Shown: positions 32,065-44,002, counted from the first letter of the stretch. The stretch is DNA of 64,000 nt from Lentinula raphanica (GCA_027919835.1 JANVFP010000004.1:682001-746000); one strand, 5' to 3'. Numbers and translations are program-made. The notes: a model not told the origin generated them from the sequence alone.

Positions 32065-32694
32065 ATGCTGGGTGGTTGAGAGGGAAGAAAAGGCGGATAG
32101 TCAGCTTGTATGCTATCCGTTTCTCCATCGGGTATCTTTACTTCGTGCTGATATTTTCGTCATGTAGGTTCTGTGCTCTTGCATTGAACGAGTATAAGGT
32201 TCACAATATCCCATTCCATGAAATACTAGATTGTGAATCGAATGATGCACAGGTTATCGATCTAACCTTGACCCAATCTTTACTCAGCACGATAACAATA
32301 GGTTCCATGTTGCACGTACTCGTCGATGAGATTTCACTGAGTATTCATGCTGAATTATGCGTGTGCCAGCCTTCAACCAGTAAGTCTGCAGTCTGAACTC
32401 CAGAAGATGATATGCAATACCTGAACCAAGTAGAAAGCGACGCGGAGATGAGCATATTCGCTGTTTTACACCTGAGTTTACTCTGTTGGTTGCACGTTTT
32501 TGGACACAAATACCGGTAAACCAATCAACGTCATCGGGAAATATGATTGACAGACGCCAGCGCTCCTTTCACTTCTACTCCCATCTCTCTTTTCTGCTTC
32601 GTCTAGTACGGGTCTTCCTATCGATATCAAACAATCGCTGATACAGTTTTCTTCTAGCAAACTCACATACTAATCTTTTGACGATCAACGCCTA
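32065..32694. other. Intergenic, no gene seen
   Basis: About 630 bp between tandem plus-strand genes. It should hold the terminator of the carrier gene and the promoter of the next gene; a C/T-rich run (32560-32620) lies upstream of the ATG at 32695. Open frames here look random. Confidence 0.45.
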
Positions 32695-33654
32695 ATGTCA
32701 CCTTCTACTTCCATTCGGATGTCTCCCCAAGAACATGCCCAGCCTCGATCCTCCGTGAATGCCTCAGAAATGCCCAGTCGTCAGCAGTTCGACTCTGCCG
32801 AAGCCCAGTCCGTTGTGCAAGCCCTGGAAAGCAATCCCAAGAACGTTATACCTCAACGAAACTACGAATACATCGTGTTCAGCTTACAGAAACCCGAACT
32901 CAAGAGTGCCATCGTCGCGGATTTTGCACTAGCGTCAAAGGACGCCGTACTCAAGGACAACGGCGACCTCCTTCTTCCTGCTGATTCAAGCTCTCGTGTT
33001 CTACTCTGGAAGGATCGCGTGGTCGTACCTCAAAACCTCCTATACGATGCTATACACTACTGTCACACCCAAAGCGGTCACGGCGATTTCTCGCGCACAA
33101 TGGCGTTAGTGAAGAGGTACTACACGTTCGTTCCTGCGTGTAGCGTGCACCGCTTCGTCGATGCTTGCCCTACTTGTACGGCTGGACGAGATAACGCGAT
33201 TACTTCCGCCACTTCCGATGATCCTGCTCAAAACTCGAGGAAGGTTCTATCTCTCAGCAACTCCTTCGATCTTCTCGCCTTTTCAGAATCGCGCAACGAT
33301 GGACTCTCCACTTTTCCGTCTATGGAAAACATGATTGTCTCTCCTCCGTTGTTTTCCCGTCTATCCAACGCTTCTGGCGGGTCTGAAAGTTCACAGAACA
33401 GTCAACTTCAAAGCCATCCCATGTCTCGCGAAGTGTCGCTTTTTCAAGGACTTCCAAACGGTTGGCAATACTACACCGACTTTGAACACGCTCACCAAGA
33501 CTTCATGCGTTATAAGGATGAAATAATGGCTCAACAGCCTCGCGTCGGCCACAAGCGACGACCCAGGATTCCGAGTGTCGCTCCGTTGATTCCTGTCAAC
33601 TTCAACTTTGGTGGCAATGACGGTCTCGGAGGAGACATGCAGAGGGAAATTTAA
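32695..33654 (+). CDS. Stand-alone HHCC (integrase-type) zinc-finger protein
   Basis: Intronless 319-residue frame. Residues about 118-163 form an HHCC zinc module like the N-terminal domain of retroviral and Ty3-type integrases: H124, H129, then C158 and C161, with the RYYTFVPACSVHRFVDACPTC core. Nothing like the integrase catalytic D,D35E core follows. Instead the C-terminus is Ser/Asn-rich and low-complexity, with GWQYYTDFEHAHQDFMRYKD near residue 265 and a KRRPR basic patch. It sits among host genes, not inside a recognisable retroelement. Most likely a domesticated integrase zinc domain acting in nucleic-acid or protein binding; role unknown. The start ATG is preceded by a pyrimidine-rich leader. 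Confidence 0.7.
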   Translation: MSPSTSIRMSPQEHAQPRSSVNASEMPSRQQFDSAEAQSVVQALESNPKNVIPQRNYEYIVFSLQKPELKSAIVADFALASKDAVLKDNGDLLLPADSSSRVLLWKDRVVVPQNLLYDAIHYCHTQSGHGDFSRTMALVKRYYTFVPACSVHRFVDACPTCTAGRDNAITSATSDDPAQNSRKVLSLSNSFDLLAFSESRNDGLSTFPSMENMIVSPPLFSRLSNASGGSESSQNSQLQSHPMSREVSLFQGLPNGWQYYTDFEHAHQDFMRYKDEIMAQQPRVGHKRRPRIPSVAPLIPVNFNFGGNDGLGGDMQREI

Positions 33655-34364
33655 AGATTCACGCCTTGTTCCACAGTCCTTTGAATCTTGAATATTATAC
33701 CCGCGTTCTCTTTATTTTTCTCTTGTCATTTTTACAGCTTTATGTGGCTCTGTGGTTCTGATTTCATGTCGCTCCGAGTCCCAGATCCCGTATGAGTTCC
33801 CGCCTTAATCAGGTTTCAATGTCTGGTGATTTGATCTTTTGTACTGTATGATTCAGATTGGATTGTAGTAACGATTAGAGATGCATTGCCACTTTGATGA
33901 ACAGTTGACCTCCTTTGGATATCGCATACCTTGGTGATGAATATAAGTGTTGTGGGCGGATTCGGGATGGAGCGACGAGTGCGGCAGCCTTAGCCTATAA
34001 CATTCTTTATGTACTAAGGATAATATCCAGATTTCCGGCAGCTGCAACGTAGCGGGGTACACGTTCACCGAGACCAAATGCAAACCCTAATTCAAATAAG
34101 CACCGTGCTGCCACCTGGTTGGTAAGTATAGTCCTGCAACAATGAAATTCCCTCGTCAAGTTCGCCCTCCTCTAGTTGATGGAGGGATTCATTCCAGCTT
34201 GGGTCTATCAGAGCTTCGATAACATCATAACAGATCATGGCACCTGGTTGACAATGGGCATACTACAATTCGGAAATATCCTTCATCCAGTTCTCCCTCC
34301 TCTAGATCATGATGGTCCATGGAGCGATTCATCCCAAATTTGGTCTATCAGGACTTCGGAAATA
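33655..34364. other. Intergenic with imperfect direct repeat
   Basis: No gene. Two imperfect copies of a unit CCCTCCTCTAG...GATTCAT...GGTCTATCAG...CTTCG occur at about 34167-34220 and 34300-34357. This may be older mobile-element debris into which the TA-flanked MITE inserted. Confidence 0.45.
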
Positions 34365-34865
34365 CAGTTGGCTCCCTCCTAACCCATACTCCCTCTTAAC
34401 CCATACATTTTTTGCTGTAACCACCTTCAAATAACCCATACCTCGCTCATAACCCATAACCCATAACATTTTGAGGGTCAACCCCACTTAAAAAGGGTCA
34501 TAATCCATAGTTGAATGATATAATATACAGTTTTTCTATAACTTTTTGACAAATTGCATGAGACATTTGAACAGAAATCTTCAGAAGAGTGATGGATACT
34601 CATGCCGCAGGAAAATAATGGCAAAATCGATGGTAGTAAGGGTGACCACTGACACGGGAAGTTTTGCATCAGTACATCAACCAAAACTGGCCCAGATTCT
34701 TGTTAATTCTTATATGCAGAATTAGATCATAGACAGCCTGCAATGTGCATATCCACAAAAACATGATATTTCACCAAAATCGGGTCACAAAAATAGGTAT
34801 CTCTGCTAGCCCATACTCCCTCTTAACCCATAGCCTGACCGTATGGGTTAGGAGGGAGTCGACTG
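34365..34865. mobile_element. 501-bp MITE with TA duplication (Tc1/mariner-pogo type)
   Basis: Ends are CAGTTGGCTCCCTCCTAACC (34365 onward) and the complement of CAGTCGACTCCCTCCTAACC (ending 34865), a 25-bp terminal inverted repeat with two mismatches. TA flanks both sides, the duplication expected of Tc1/mariner and pogo elements; CAGT ends fit the pogo group. Internal copies of TACTCCCTCTTAACCCATA occur at both ends. No coding capacity. Confidence 0.8.
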
Positions 34866-34980
34866 TATCATAAGAGATCATTTGAAGCCGGGCTTCAACC
34901 TGTGGCAGCGGGATCATTAGTAAGTAGGCTCAGTGATTGGAACAAAACCAGTGAAGTTTATCTGCTTCGGAAATCATTAC

Positions 34981-35578
34981 TAAGGCCCCGTTCTGTAACT
35001 TTGAGACGAGATCTTTGATGCGAGACGAGATGACGAAATCCTGAGAATAATATTTTGATGCGAGATCTTTGAGAGCTTTCCAGAGTATCCTTTGACATCA
35101 GTTGTGACAAGAGTGACTGTAGTGACAGCATTCCGTGCTTGCCATGATTGCCGAGTGGCCGACACCGCTGTTTGATTTGAAGCCCAAATTTGGCAAATTT
35201 TACCTTCATCCACTGTTATCCAAAGTTGTCAGTGTACTGCTGATTGGCAGTGCAGCCACTGGCAATGGTTGAAAAAATGTAATATCACAATAGCAGGGCA
35301 GTAATTACCAGCAATCAAGTGTCCGGCATGAAACATCAAATCTGATTCTTGATCCAGCACCCTCTTGCCGAGGAGCCATGAGTGGCCACCTAGGGCCACC
35401 TGTGGCCACTCAATCACACAAGGTTACACCATCTCGTATATGATTTTTACAGAACACATATTTTTGTGAGTAGACCCCGTCGGATCACCTTTTTTTCGCT
35501 ATCACACGTTTGACAGCAATTTGGCGGGTAAAATCGTTCTCACACGATCTCGTCTCAAAGTTACAGAACGGGGCCTTA
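34981..35578. mobile_element. 598-bp MITE with 33-bp perfect inverted ends
   Basis: TAAGGCCCCGTTCTGTAACT begins both inverted ends; the match is perfect for 33 bp (34981-35013 and 35546-35578). Internal repeats of GATGCGAGA/GACGAGATC occur. The target duplication is not resolved (possibly 2-bp AC). No gene. Its right edge became the target of the next element. Confidence 0.78.
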
Positions 35579-35580
35579 AC

Positions 35581-37264
35581 CACCTCATACGCCCATATTC
35601 TGAGGGATATATCCTTAGCCATAGGGGGGTGCTTGGCTAAGGTTGGATCCTTGGATTTCTGTCAGTTCTCTATAGCGGAATAATTATCCAATAATTCGTT
35701 CACTTATACTCAGCTGTTATGTCCCCTCACGCAGTACTGAATACTCAATTACATATGGGCGCTGTGAGAATTGATTGACAGTCTCGTTGCCTTACTGCTC
35801 TGTTCCCGCCTTGACCGCCCCGCCAGACTTATCCCGCCTTATCCCGCCCCCTCCGAGTCCTTTCTATGCATCTTGTCAAGCTTTCCCTGGGTCAGATACT
35901 TGTGCTATTGTTTTGTCGTTGAATGTGAGTCCTGTCATCAGTTATTGTTGTGAGAGTTATCATCAGCAGTTGGCAGCTGTGTCATCAGTCATCGAGATAG
36001 ACAATCATCACTCTTATCTATAGTTCTTGTTGGCATCGCCGTTCTTAAGAATATGATCTGGTATACCTAAGGAAGTGTCTTCAATCTTGTGAAGTTAAGT
36101 ATGTTGTTTGCAGCTTGCTCTATCAGAGGAACCTTCATCAACTACGATATCAGACAAAACAAAATAAGTATAACTCAGAGCTAACCAGAGCTACAGTGAA
36201 TCAACAGTGAACCTGCGCCATCTAGTCACTCATATCACTGTCCTTTGTGGTTCAATCTCGAGGTTTGATTGGATAAGAGAATGAGTCGATAGACTATTAG
36301 TGGTAAAAGCAGAAATTCCAATTCCCATCCTTGAGTTACACTACTTATTCGAGTGGAGAAGCATCAAGCACTTCGATATACATCAGATGAGGTATGTCTA
36401 TGTATCCTACCGAGTACCGACTACATAAACATGATCCTCACCAGTTATCATGCCTCAAGTGTTCCTTAACCAGGTTGTGTTTCATTTCGGAATCACTGCG
36501 TGAGTTGCAGTGAGTGACTCGAAGCCTGAATGCTTTCAAAATTCATAGATGGTCAACAACCTTGTACAACAGTGGCGTAGATGATGACAATAAAAAAGCA
36601 CTCTCAGCGTCGTTGGCAGAGATAGTGAGTATAGCACATACTAGTAATTACTTGCCAGTTTTGTCTGGTAGTAAGTACTTACTTGAAATTTAGACAACTT
36701 CAGTGTACACAGCGATGATTTCCTTGATGGTGACAGCACTGTTGGCACTCACAAAGTTCACAATGACAAATATAACCACTATCAGAAACATGAATAACAG
36801 CAATAGCACCATACTTATAGGTGAAGGTTCAAGGAGGCACATTGAACAACCGTTTCGGAGGATATCAGCATTGACTACAAAGTTGCCAATACATGATTAT
36901 CATAGGAGTCAAAATCTGGATTCAATGAGTACATCTCCAACTGTATCTAACCAAGGCAGAGCTTGACAAGATGCATAGACAGAAGAGGGGGCGGGATAAG
37001 GCGGAATAAGGCGAGGCGGGGGCGGTCAACTTGGCGGGAACAGAGCAGTCAGGCGACGGGACTGTCAATCAATTCTCACAGCGCCCACTGTATGTAATTG
37101 AGTAATTCAGTACTGCGTGAGGGGACATAACAGCTGAGTAAGTAAACGAATTATTGGATAATTATTCCACTATAGAAAACTAACAGAAATCCAAGGATCC
37201 AACCTTAGCCAAGCACCCTCCTATGGCTAAGGATATATCCCTCAGAATATGGGCGTATGAGGTG
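35581..37264. mobile_element. 1.7-kb non-autonomous element, 300-bp inverted repeats, 8-bp TSD
   Basis: Both ends read CACCTCATACGCCCATATTC inward, and the inverted match runs about 300 bp (35581-35881 and 36961-37264) with scattered changes. The 8-bp GCCTTAAC flanks it exactly (35573-35580 and 37265-37272), as for hAT- or P-type transposition. The left copy includes the last bases of the preceding MITE, so this element inserted into the MITE border. The interior has only a short AT-rich frame (36703-36966), which I do not regard as a gene. Confidence 0.85.
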
Positions 37265-37895
37265 GCCTTAACTCAGCCTCAGCGCGGATCGAACGCTTTA
37301 GTCACCTGGCTCCTTTTGGGCCCGGGGGTGATGAGCTTCTGTCCTGTCCTCCGTCCCGACCAATAGGTACACCGTACTGACTGGCTGTTACTTACATCTT
37401 CACGCGATGACCACCGAGATTCAAAGAAGTACCAGATCTCCGACTCACAAAGAACTAGAAAGGACTACTGGAAGAAAGTTACAAAGAGAAAAAGGGAGAC
37501 AAGGAGACATGATGCTGTTCTCAGTTGAATCATCAAATCCACGGTGGTTACTATGGTGAGGTGAGAGAATGAGGTTTGCCCTCGTTAGGACTTTGTTGTT
37601 TCGAGTTGGCGCCTGTGCACCGTTGTGATGGCGGATGAAGCTACCATAACAAGGCATTCAGGAGTGATAGTACTATGCCTCGGTACTAGGTGTTCCCCGC
37701 CTTCGCCTGATATACGAATGTTGATCTATGGTCGGCGTGGCTCATGGATTAATGATTGAACGACCAAATGATCAAAAATGGTTTGTGAGCATGACTCTGA
37801 GCTGAAGCTGTACTGGCAGTGGTGTTTTAGTACTTATAGTCGTTTTATGTGTTGTTATCCATAAAATTATCGCTCGCACTCTTCCCAGTTCCAAC
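37265..37895. other. Intergenic, no gene seen
   Basis: Begins with the right copy of the 8-bp duplication. Nothing coding is convincing; the last 60 bp form the 5' flank of the membrane-protein gene at 37896. Confidence 0.45.
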
Positions 37896-38558
37896 ATGCG
37901 CACGCAGTATCAGTTACTCTATGTCTTCCTCGTCATCACTTCGACCTTGATTGTATCACTTCTCGATGTGCTCAAGCGAACTTACGCTGCGAGCATTGGC
38001 ATATACATTGACATCGCTGTCCTTTCGTGGTTGCCTTTGTCGTTCTTTGGAGCAATGAGAGTCCTACGAGGGTGTATGGGAGAAGTTCCTGTTGGGAGTC
38101 TTCCACTGCGAAGAATGGACCAGATCCGACTTGATCAGGTATCATTAGGCCAACCTGAAGACTTCACAATCCTCTTGGGATTTGGCCATACCTGGCTCAT
38201 GTTCAATCGTCTTTCATATGGTGAGCATTACATTCAAAGTGCTCATACCATGCTGAAGTTATGACGATCCACGTCCTGACCAGTCATCTTATATCAATCA
38301 TCCGATTCCGCCTTGAACTCCACCATCCCAAGTCCTCTGCTTTTCACATTCTGCCATGGTCCTGGTGCAATCCTCGTCTCGTTATTGTTCACGATCATCT
38401 TCTTTGGAATATGTCTTCAATCTTGCGGTATCAGCCAACCTCGTTGGGGATACTTCCTATATGTGTATCTCATGGTGACAGTTCCATTGACGAGGTTGAC
38501 AACTCTATTTCGATGGTCTATCGCGTTGTTAGAAGGAAGAATCGGAATCGTAGATTGA
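37896..38558 (+). CDS. Polytopic membrane protein, paralogue of the gene at 56.3-57.0 kb
   Basis: Exon 1 starts MRTQYQLLYVFLVITSTLIV, a hydrophobic helix, followed by SIGIYIDIAVLSWLPLSFFG and the conserved LLGFGHTWLMFNRLSY. A GTGAGC donor (near 38220) and CCAG acceptor (near 38283) join in frame to exon 2 with PSPLLFTFCHGPGAILVSLL, a long hydrophobic stretch and a C-terminal RWSIALLEGRI, stop at 38556-38558. About five membrane segments are apparent. The family is not recognised. The same blocks occur in the minus-strand gene at 56322-56983, so the pair arose by duplication. Confidence 0.7.
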
Positions 38559-39059
38559 GAATGGGAGTGTGTAGCCTACGGAGGTGAAGCTTCGACTCAT
38601 AGCGAAACCAGTGCATCGGTCTGAAATGTACAACATCGAAGCTAGTCGAGGATTATTCCAATAATCACAGTACTTTACGCTCTTGTCATTATTCACAGCT
38701 ATCATGTCGCCCACATGATTGGTAACTTATTGATACCATAGTTTACTCCTACAAAGTAACATACTTGTGGGTTTTATTAGCATAATTCAACTATAATTGA
38801 TAGTAATTGCAGACCTTTGTTAACCCTCTCTGAGTATCTCTCTCACAACACCTCCTGCAAGCATCATCGTGTTCCTCATCCCTGTGTTATCCACACTTGT
38901 CAAACCAATTTCCTCGTCGGCTTCAGCAATCCTAGACCTGCGATGTATGAGTTGACACATATAACGATGGAGATCACTAGCTGACTGACTCTAAGCGTGA
39001 TATCCAAGCCGCACCATCATCCTCAACCTTCAATTCAGGACCGACATACCTAGTTTGTG
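38559..39059. other. Convergent intergenic region
   Basis: About 500 bp between converging 3' ends. No gene or repeat recognised. Confidence 0.45.
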
Positions 39060-42000
39060 TCAAGACAGATGATGAATGATGAGAGAACAAGGAAATTCGC
39101 ACAAGCTGTTTCTGAGGACAAATTGCAGAAAACCTTTCCAGTACGGGTCACATCGTAATAAGTTACCGTTCCCGATGATGACTAGAAGTTCCTTGGCACG
39201 CGTGATGGCGACATTCATCCTGCAATGACCGACCGATGTGGCCGTCAGTGTAGCCAGATAATCACCACGGAAATAAGCAAACCTCTTCTTTTCGAATACA
39301 AGACCAATCCCTTTTTGTCCATCCTCCATTAGGAATCTACCACTGGATCTCACACACGATATGATCACCACTCGTTTTTCTCGACCTTGATAATCTTCTA
39401 CGGTCCCGACGTCCACCCGAGACAGACTTGCCTGCCTGAGTTTTTCTCGAATCTTCCATACCTGTTCTCGCCAGGGTGCCATAACACCGATTTCGTCAGC
39501 TTGAAGCGGTGGTATGCTTTTAGAGGCTTCCGACATTAGTGAAGTTATCACTTCGACGATGCGGTCTATCTCGCCAACATTGTACCAGGTCGCACGCTAA
39601 AATGGGTAGTGAGGAACGATGACCCCGTCACGGCGACTTGTAAGCACAAACCTCATCGACACTCTCGTCCTTAGTGTCACATCCGAGGAACATGAGAGGA
39701 AACTTGTTGTTGGTGAGCCCTGCCCAGGAAATCAAACCATTAGTCGCGGAAGGCTCCAGTGAGTCGTTGTAGAACATAGCCGAAGGAGGCATGAGGATCG
39801 CGGGATGGGAACGATAGTTCTGAGACATGTGAGCAGGTATTCTTGAGACAATATGAGCGAAATCACCTTGACAAGGTTGACGAATGGTTTGAACATCGTA
39901 TGCGTCGTATGTTGGTGCAGCGGCAAGCCAGTGAGAGGTAGCCGCCTCGGGTGTCGAGCCTCCGCGTGTTCCGCATACATCGGTCGGTCAAAAAGACGCT
40001 CGAGTAACGAGACATCGAGCTCATGATTGCGCGCATGTTGTGAGGCGATGATAGGTCCCACTGTATAGGCGAAGTGCGTTAGAGAGATAGTTCGACTTCA
40101 CAAGTAAGGAGGAGTACGTTGATTAGGATCACCGCAAAGGACCAACTGAGGAGCTGTCGATAACCAGTGGTGATCGGATGAAGCTGCCCCATTGACGAGA
40201 TCGTTACATTTCTGATCATGGGTGGAGAATTCATCGCTTGTTACAACGACTGAGACGGGGATAAGGAGTTCCGGCTCTGAACCTTGGGCGGCCTTTCTAA
40301 ACGGTTAGTGATAAGCGCCGACCAGTGCGAAATCATCCATACCTCATCGATCAACAGGTGCGTCCAATGAGGAACGACTTGATGTTTGATTTTCCTGTGC
40401 GGATGCAACGATGACACAGTGTGTTCTTCCAACGCGCACGACATGATATTCGTGCAGCCAGAATCAACAAGAATACTTGCATCCAAACACGATGTCACCA
40501 CCACCCTGTAACGCATCAACATCTTCCATGGTGGAAGGGAAAATTTATCGTCTTCGACGTCTGAGTACAATGATCGTCAAAATGGGGCAGGCATGTTTCG
40601 AAAATAGAAGCGTACAGCAAAATTGACGAATCGAATCTGGCACTTCAGCGAACGTTCTGTTTGGGTCATTGAGCCGAAGCATGTCTCCTGGCTGAAGAGA
40701 GATTCCAAGCCTGAGCGCGAGAGTATCTGTAGCAGGATTAGATGGAGCACAGAGTAAGATATGCGCTTCGGGCTGGGTTTGCATAATCTGATGAACAGTT
40801 TCAACGACGGTTCTGAAGAATGATCACGGTCAATTGAGCTACCATGTATTATACTTGACATAGAGTAAAGTTACCGTGTTTTGCCTGTACCCGGCGGACC
40901 ACTGATGAGGAATGGCACAGGTGATTGATATTTCGATATGATAGTCGCAGCGGCCTAGTACGTTTAGTTTATCGCGAAAGATGAACAAAAGCAATCGTTG
41001 ACCGTGGCAGTGAGACGCACCCTCTGTTCCACATTGAGGCCGGAGTCAACCCAGAGCTCTCCTGCTATATCCGGGATTGCAGAAGGGATGGGAGGATTAA
41101 GGTGAAGGTCGTCCATTTCAGGAAATAACCATCGATGAGCCAGGTTGCGTTTTTCATTGGATTCTAGTGCACTGTCCAGGGTTGAGACCGCGAGTTCCAT
41201 CGCTACTGACGGACGTGCATCTGTGAGGAAGGATAAATTGAGAACAGGGGCGAGTTCTTCGTCAGCCTTGTAACGAGGCTCTCCCGGCACAATAACAGAA
41301 CCAGGAGTAAGAGGAACGTAATATTCGATGTGGGTTTTGAGGGAAGGACAATGAAAATCTAGGATGAGGTGAATACAAATCAGAATGAAGAAAGACGGGA
41401 TATATACGAATAAATCCTTCTCGTTTCATGAGTCTAGTGACCCTCCCTTCGAACGCAAAACCGCTTCCTATTTTGTGTACGACAAACACTTCCCGCATGT
41501 GAATCATATCACCGACGTCCAACCTGGGATAATTCTCTCGTATTCCCGGAACGAATACGGAAAATCCAGCGTTGTTCCAATCCAAAGCTCTAACCTTCAC
41601 CTGCCATATGACGATTTTCTGTTTATCAGTAGCCAACTGGTCGAGTTCCCAATGAAGTAGAGTTTTCCAATGGTATTTATATTCTTCAGCATTTAAAGGA
41701 GGGCATGAGGCCTTCTCAGGAGGCATCGAAGAAAGAAGAGTAGATGGATAAAGATTTGAGTGCTTTTCAATTATAGAAGATGGAAGAAAGGAATGAAGAT
41801 ACGAAGAAGGAGGAAATATAGGCAGAGGAGGAAGAGGGTGAAAGTTTTGGGGTAGTTTTTGGACGTCTTTCAAGTATTGTGGAATGAATATATCAGCCTG
41901 ATGAGGATGAAATTGAGGTTAGAGAGCGTGTCAAGAAGCGAGGGGGCACACATATTTATCGAGAGATGAAGCAGGATTTCCCTGAAGGTTCCTTCAACCA

Positions 42001-42453
42001 AGGCCTGCTGGATATAGGGACACTCACATTGTTATTGTTGTGTTGCAAGAAACTAGGAGTCCGAGCTGGTGGGTCATTGGTAGTCTGCTCCTGCTTGATC
42101 TCGACAGCGTAGGTAGACTTCATCATGTCAGATGGTGAAGAGAAACCCGGAAGCGGAGCAAGTCTTGATTTCCAGTAGGTGTGTATCGTGGTATCCTGGC
42201 GCGGAGACGCTGAAGGCGGTGGCAATGGCTCTCTGTTGGTAGAATGCGGCGAGAGCTCGGCTGATAGTGATCCTATCCTGGAGGGCGATGGAAGGTACCA
42301 GCCATCTTCAGTGTGCAGCGTTAAGCCTGAATATCCGGGTGAAAGAGGATAGTAGACAGTTGGATTCGGTGATACAGGATATAGATAGTTGTTTGGAGGA
42401 TAATAAGGGTTAGCATAGTAAGGATACGGAGGAGGAGGATGTTGATAGTTCAT
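39060..42453 (-). CDS. SF1 RNA helicase, SDE3/MOV10-like
   Basis: ATP-dependent 5'-3' RNA helicase of the UPF1-like group; SDE3 and MOV10 members act in RNA silencing and control of retroelements. ATG 42453 opens a Pro/Tyr-rich N-terminus (MNYQHPPPPYPYYANPYYPP). After several introns the motifs appear in order: motif I SGPPGTGKT (near 40890), motif II LLIDE plus AAQGSEPELLIP across an intron (near 40345 to 40260), LVLCGDPNQ (motif III, near 40130), NYRSHPAIL (motif IV region, 39820), VGTVEDYQGREKRVVIISCV (motif V, near 39400) and VAITRAKELLVIIGN (motif VI, near 39200). The DEAA box and SEPELL wording are characteristic of the SDE3/MOV10 branch. No damage seen. Confidence 0.85.
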
Positions 42454-42680
42454 ATCAGGTTGAAGATTGAAGCAGAGGAGTTAAAATGTTATGGAAAATG
42501 GGGCTCAATCTACAAAACATTGGAATTGGAAAATGTCTCGAAGAGAAGTGTGGCGGCGCCACGTGATCACAATTCTAAGCGCGACTCGAATTTAAACAGT
42601 TCACGAACAGTTTAAACACAGAATTCATTGGATTTTATCTCAACTAATGCATTACGATTGATCATGTATTGCTTCTCTGG
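42454..42680. promoter_or_regulatory. Short promoter interval of the helicase gene
   Basis: Only 227 bp separate the helicase start codon from the upstream gene's stop on the same strand, so its promoter must lie here or within the LCL3 3' end. No specific box was identified. Confidence 0.4.
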
Positions 42681-43851
42681 TCACCAGAGCTTGAATCTAC
42701 CGAGAAATGAACGAGTTCGAGAAGGTGTTGTGCGGACATTATCTTCTTTGGAAACTCGTGTGTCAGTGTCTACAGACTCTTGAGCACGGCGACGTTTATA
42801 TTCAGCTGGTGTCTCTCCACCAGTTCCAGCCTTCCACATCCCTAGTCGTTGAGCCCTGCCAAGAAATAGATCAACACGACAATGACGGAGCAAAGTTGAG
42901 CATCAACGTACTTTGCTCCGCTTTCTGCCTGTAGAAACGCCTCTTTACCCCACTTTCCATATTCCGCACCAGCCTGCCACAGATGATGAGCGTGCGTGCA
43001 GTAAAGGACCGTTGAGAGCTGGCATTACCTGCTCATATGTGGTGGCCCATCCTGCCTCGATCATCTCAAGTGCAAGGCTGTAACTAAATAAAGAACCGGG
43101 CAGAAATCTCCTCTTGGTGACGACGTTCGCAACCTGTGTGATTGACGAAGTTGTAGCAGCATGAATGGGACGTATGGGGACGGGAGCTCACAATACGAGA
43201 ATACTGGTCGCGTTGAACCAATTGGCAGTACACAGTTTGACCAAGGATTCGGTTCGTTAGCCACGCTAAGCTTTCTTCTGCAAAAGGTTGACCTATACGA
43301 CCGAAATGGGCGGCCTAAGAAATCAATATACGAGTCAAACTCTCATAAACAGTTGACGGATACCTCTGGTGCATCTGCACCAGCGATGCGTATATGAACC
43401 GTTTCATTCTTGAGCTCTTTCGTTGTTGAGGGTACGCGTCGGAACTTGAAAGGCCATGACCACCCGATACCAGGAGTGTGATATAATCTGTGACGAGATA
43501 TATGCTCTGACAATGCAGAGATCGAGGCTGAAAGCCCACCGGAAATTATCTGCATCTCCTACACTGCGACGTAATGAGTCCAGCTAGATATTACTAAAAA
43601 AGTGGGTTTGCAAGCTCACACCTCGATACAACGCCTTTGATCCATCGCTTCTTCTTGAAACTGTCAGGTGTGATCCAGTCACTATTCCGAATCCTTTTAA
43701 AGTATCGCCCATAGATTCGCGAAACGCTCATCGATGTCACGGCACCAGCAGCGAATGCGGAAGCAATGAATATTTGGGGTGGAATGCTCGATGCTTTCTT
43801 CTCTAACTTTGCCACATAGTCTTGTACTTCAAGAGGTAGCGTCGGGGCCAT
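42681..43851 (-). CDS. LCL3: LCL3-type staphylococcal-nuclease-like endonuclease
   Basis: ATG 43851 gives a short lead and one membrane helix ([20 protein letters not shown]), then [55 protein letters not shown] and DQYSRI across short introns. These are the Ca-dependent thermonuclease (SNase) blocks with the conserved R...D pairs. The C-terminus reads [18 protein letters not shown] and FLGRFKLW, stop at 42681. A membrane anchor plus SNase domain is the architecture of fungal LCL3, placed at mitochondria in yeast. At least five introns. It is divergent from the diflavin reductase gene. Confidence 0.88.
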
Positions 43852-44002
43852 GATGTTGAGAGCAAAATCGGAAAAGATGTGTAGGGTAATTCAGCGGATG
43901 CACATTTATTCTGCGTGTCCTCGACGTGGTGGAACTGCGTCAAGAGAAATCTGAAGCAGCGCGCGTCCCGGGCGCTCGTTGATCTCATCTTATCTGATAA
44001 CC
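43852..44002. promoter_or_regulatory. Shared divergent promoter of LCL3 and TAH18
   Basis: Only 151 bp lie between the two divergent start codons, so the genes probably share promoter elements. No clear TATA motif is visible. Confidence 0.5.

Noticed and set aside
32061..32396. Frame directly after the carrier gene
   Set aside because: It overlaps the carrier stop, lacks splice or start context and has no recognisable domain; probably 3' UTR.
34375..34480. Telomere-like TAACCC repeats
   Set aside because: The words are TAACCCATA within MITE ends, few in number and inverted at the other end; not telomeric arrays.
36703..36966. Frame in the 1.7-kb inverted-repeat element
   Set aside because: Low-complexity Thr/Asn/Met-rich product with no motif; likely chance in AT-rich DNA.
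37280..37345. Possible tRNA on the minus strand (GTTCGATCC B-box-like)
   Set aside because: The T-arm pairs only partly and no A-box or acceptor stem could be found at the right distance.
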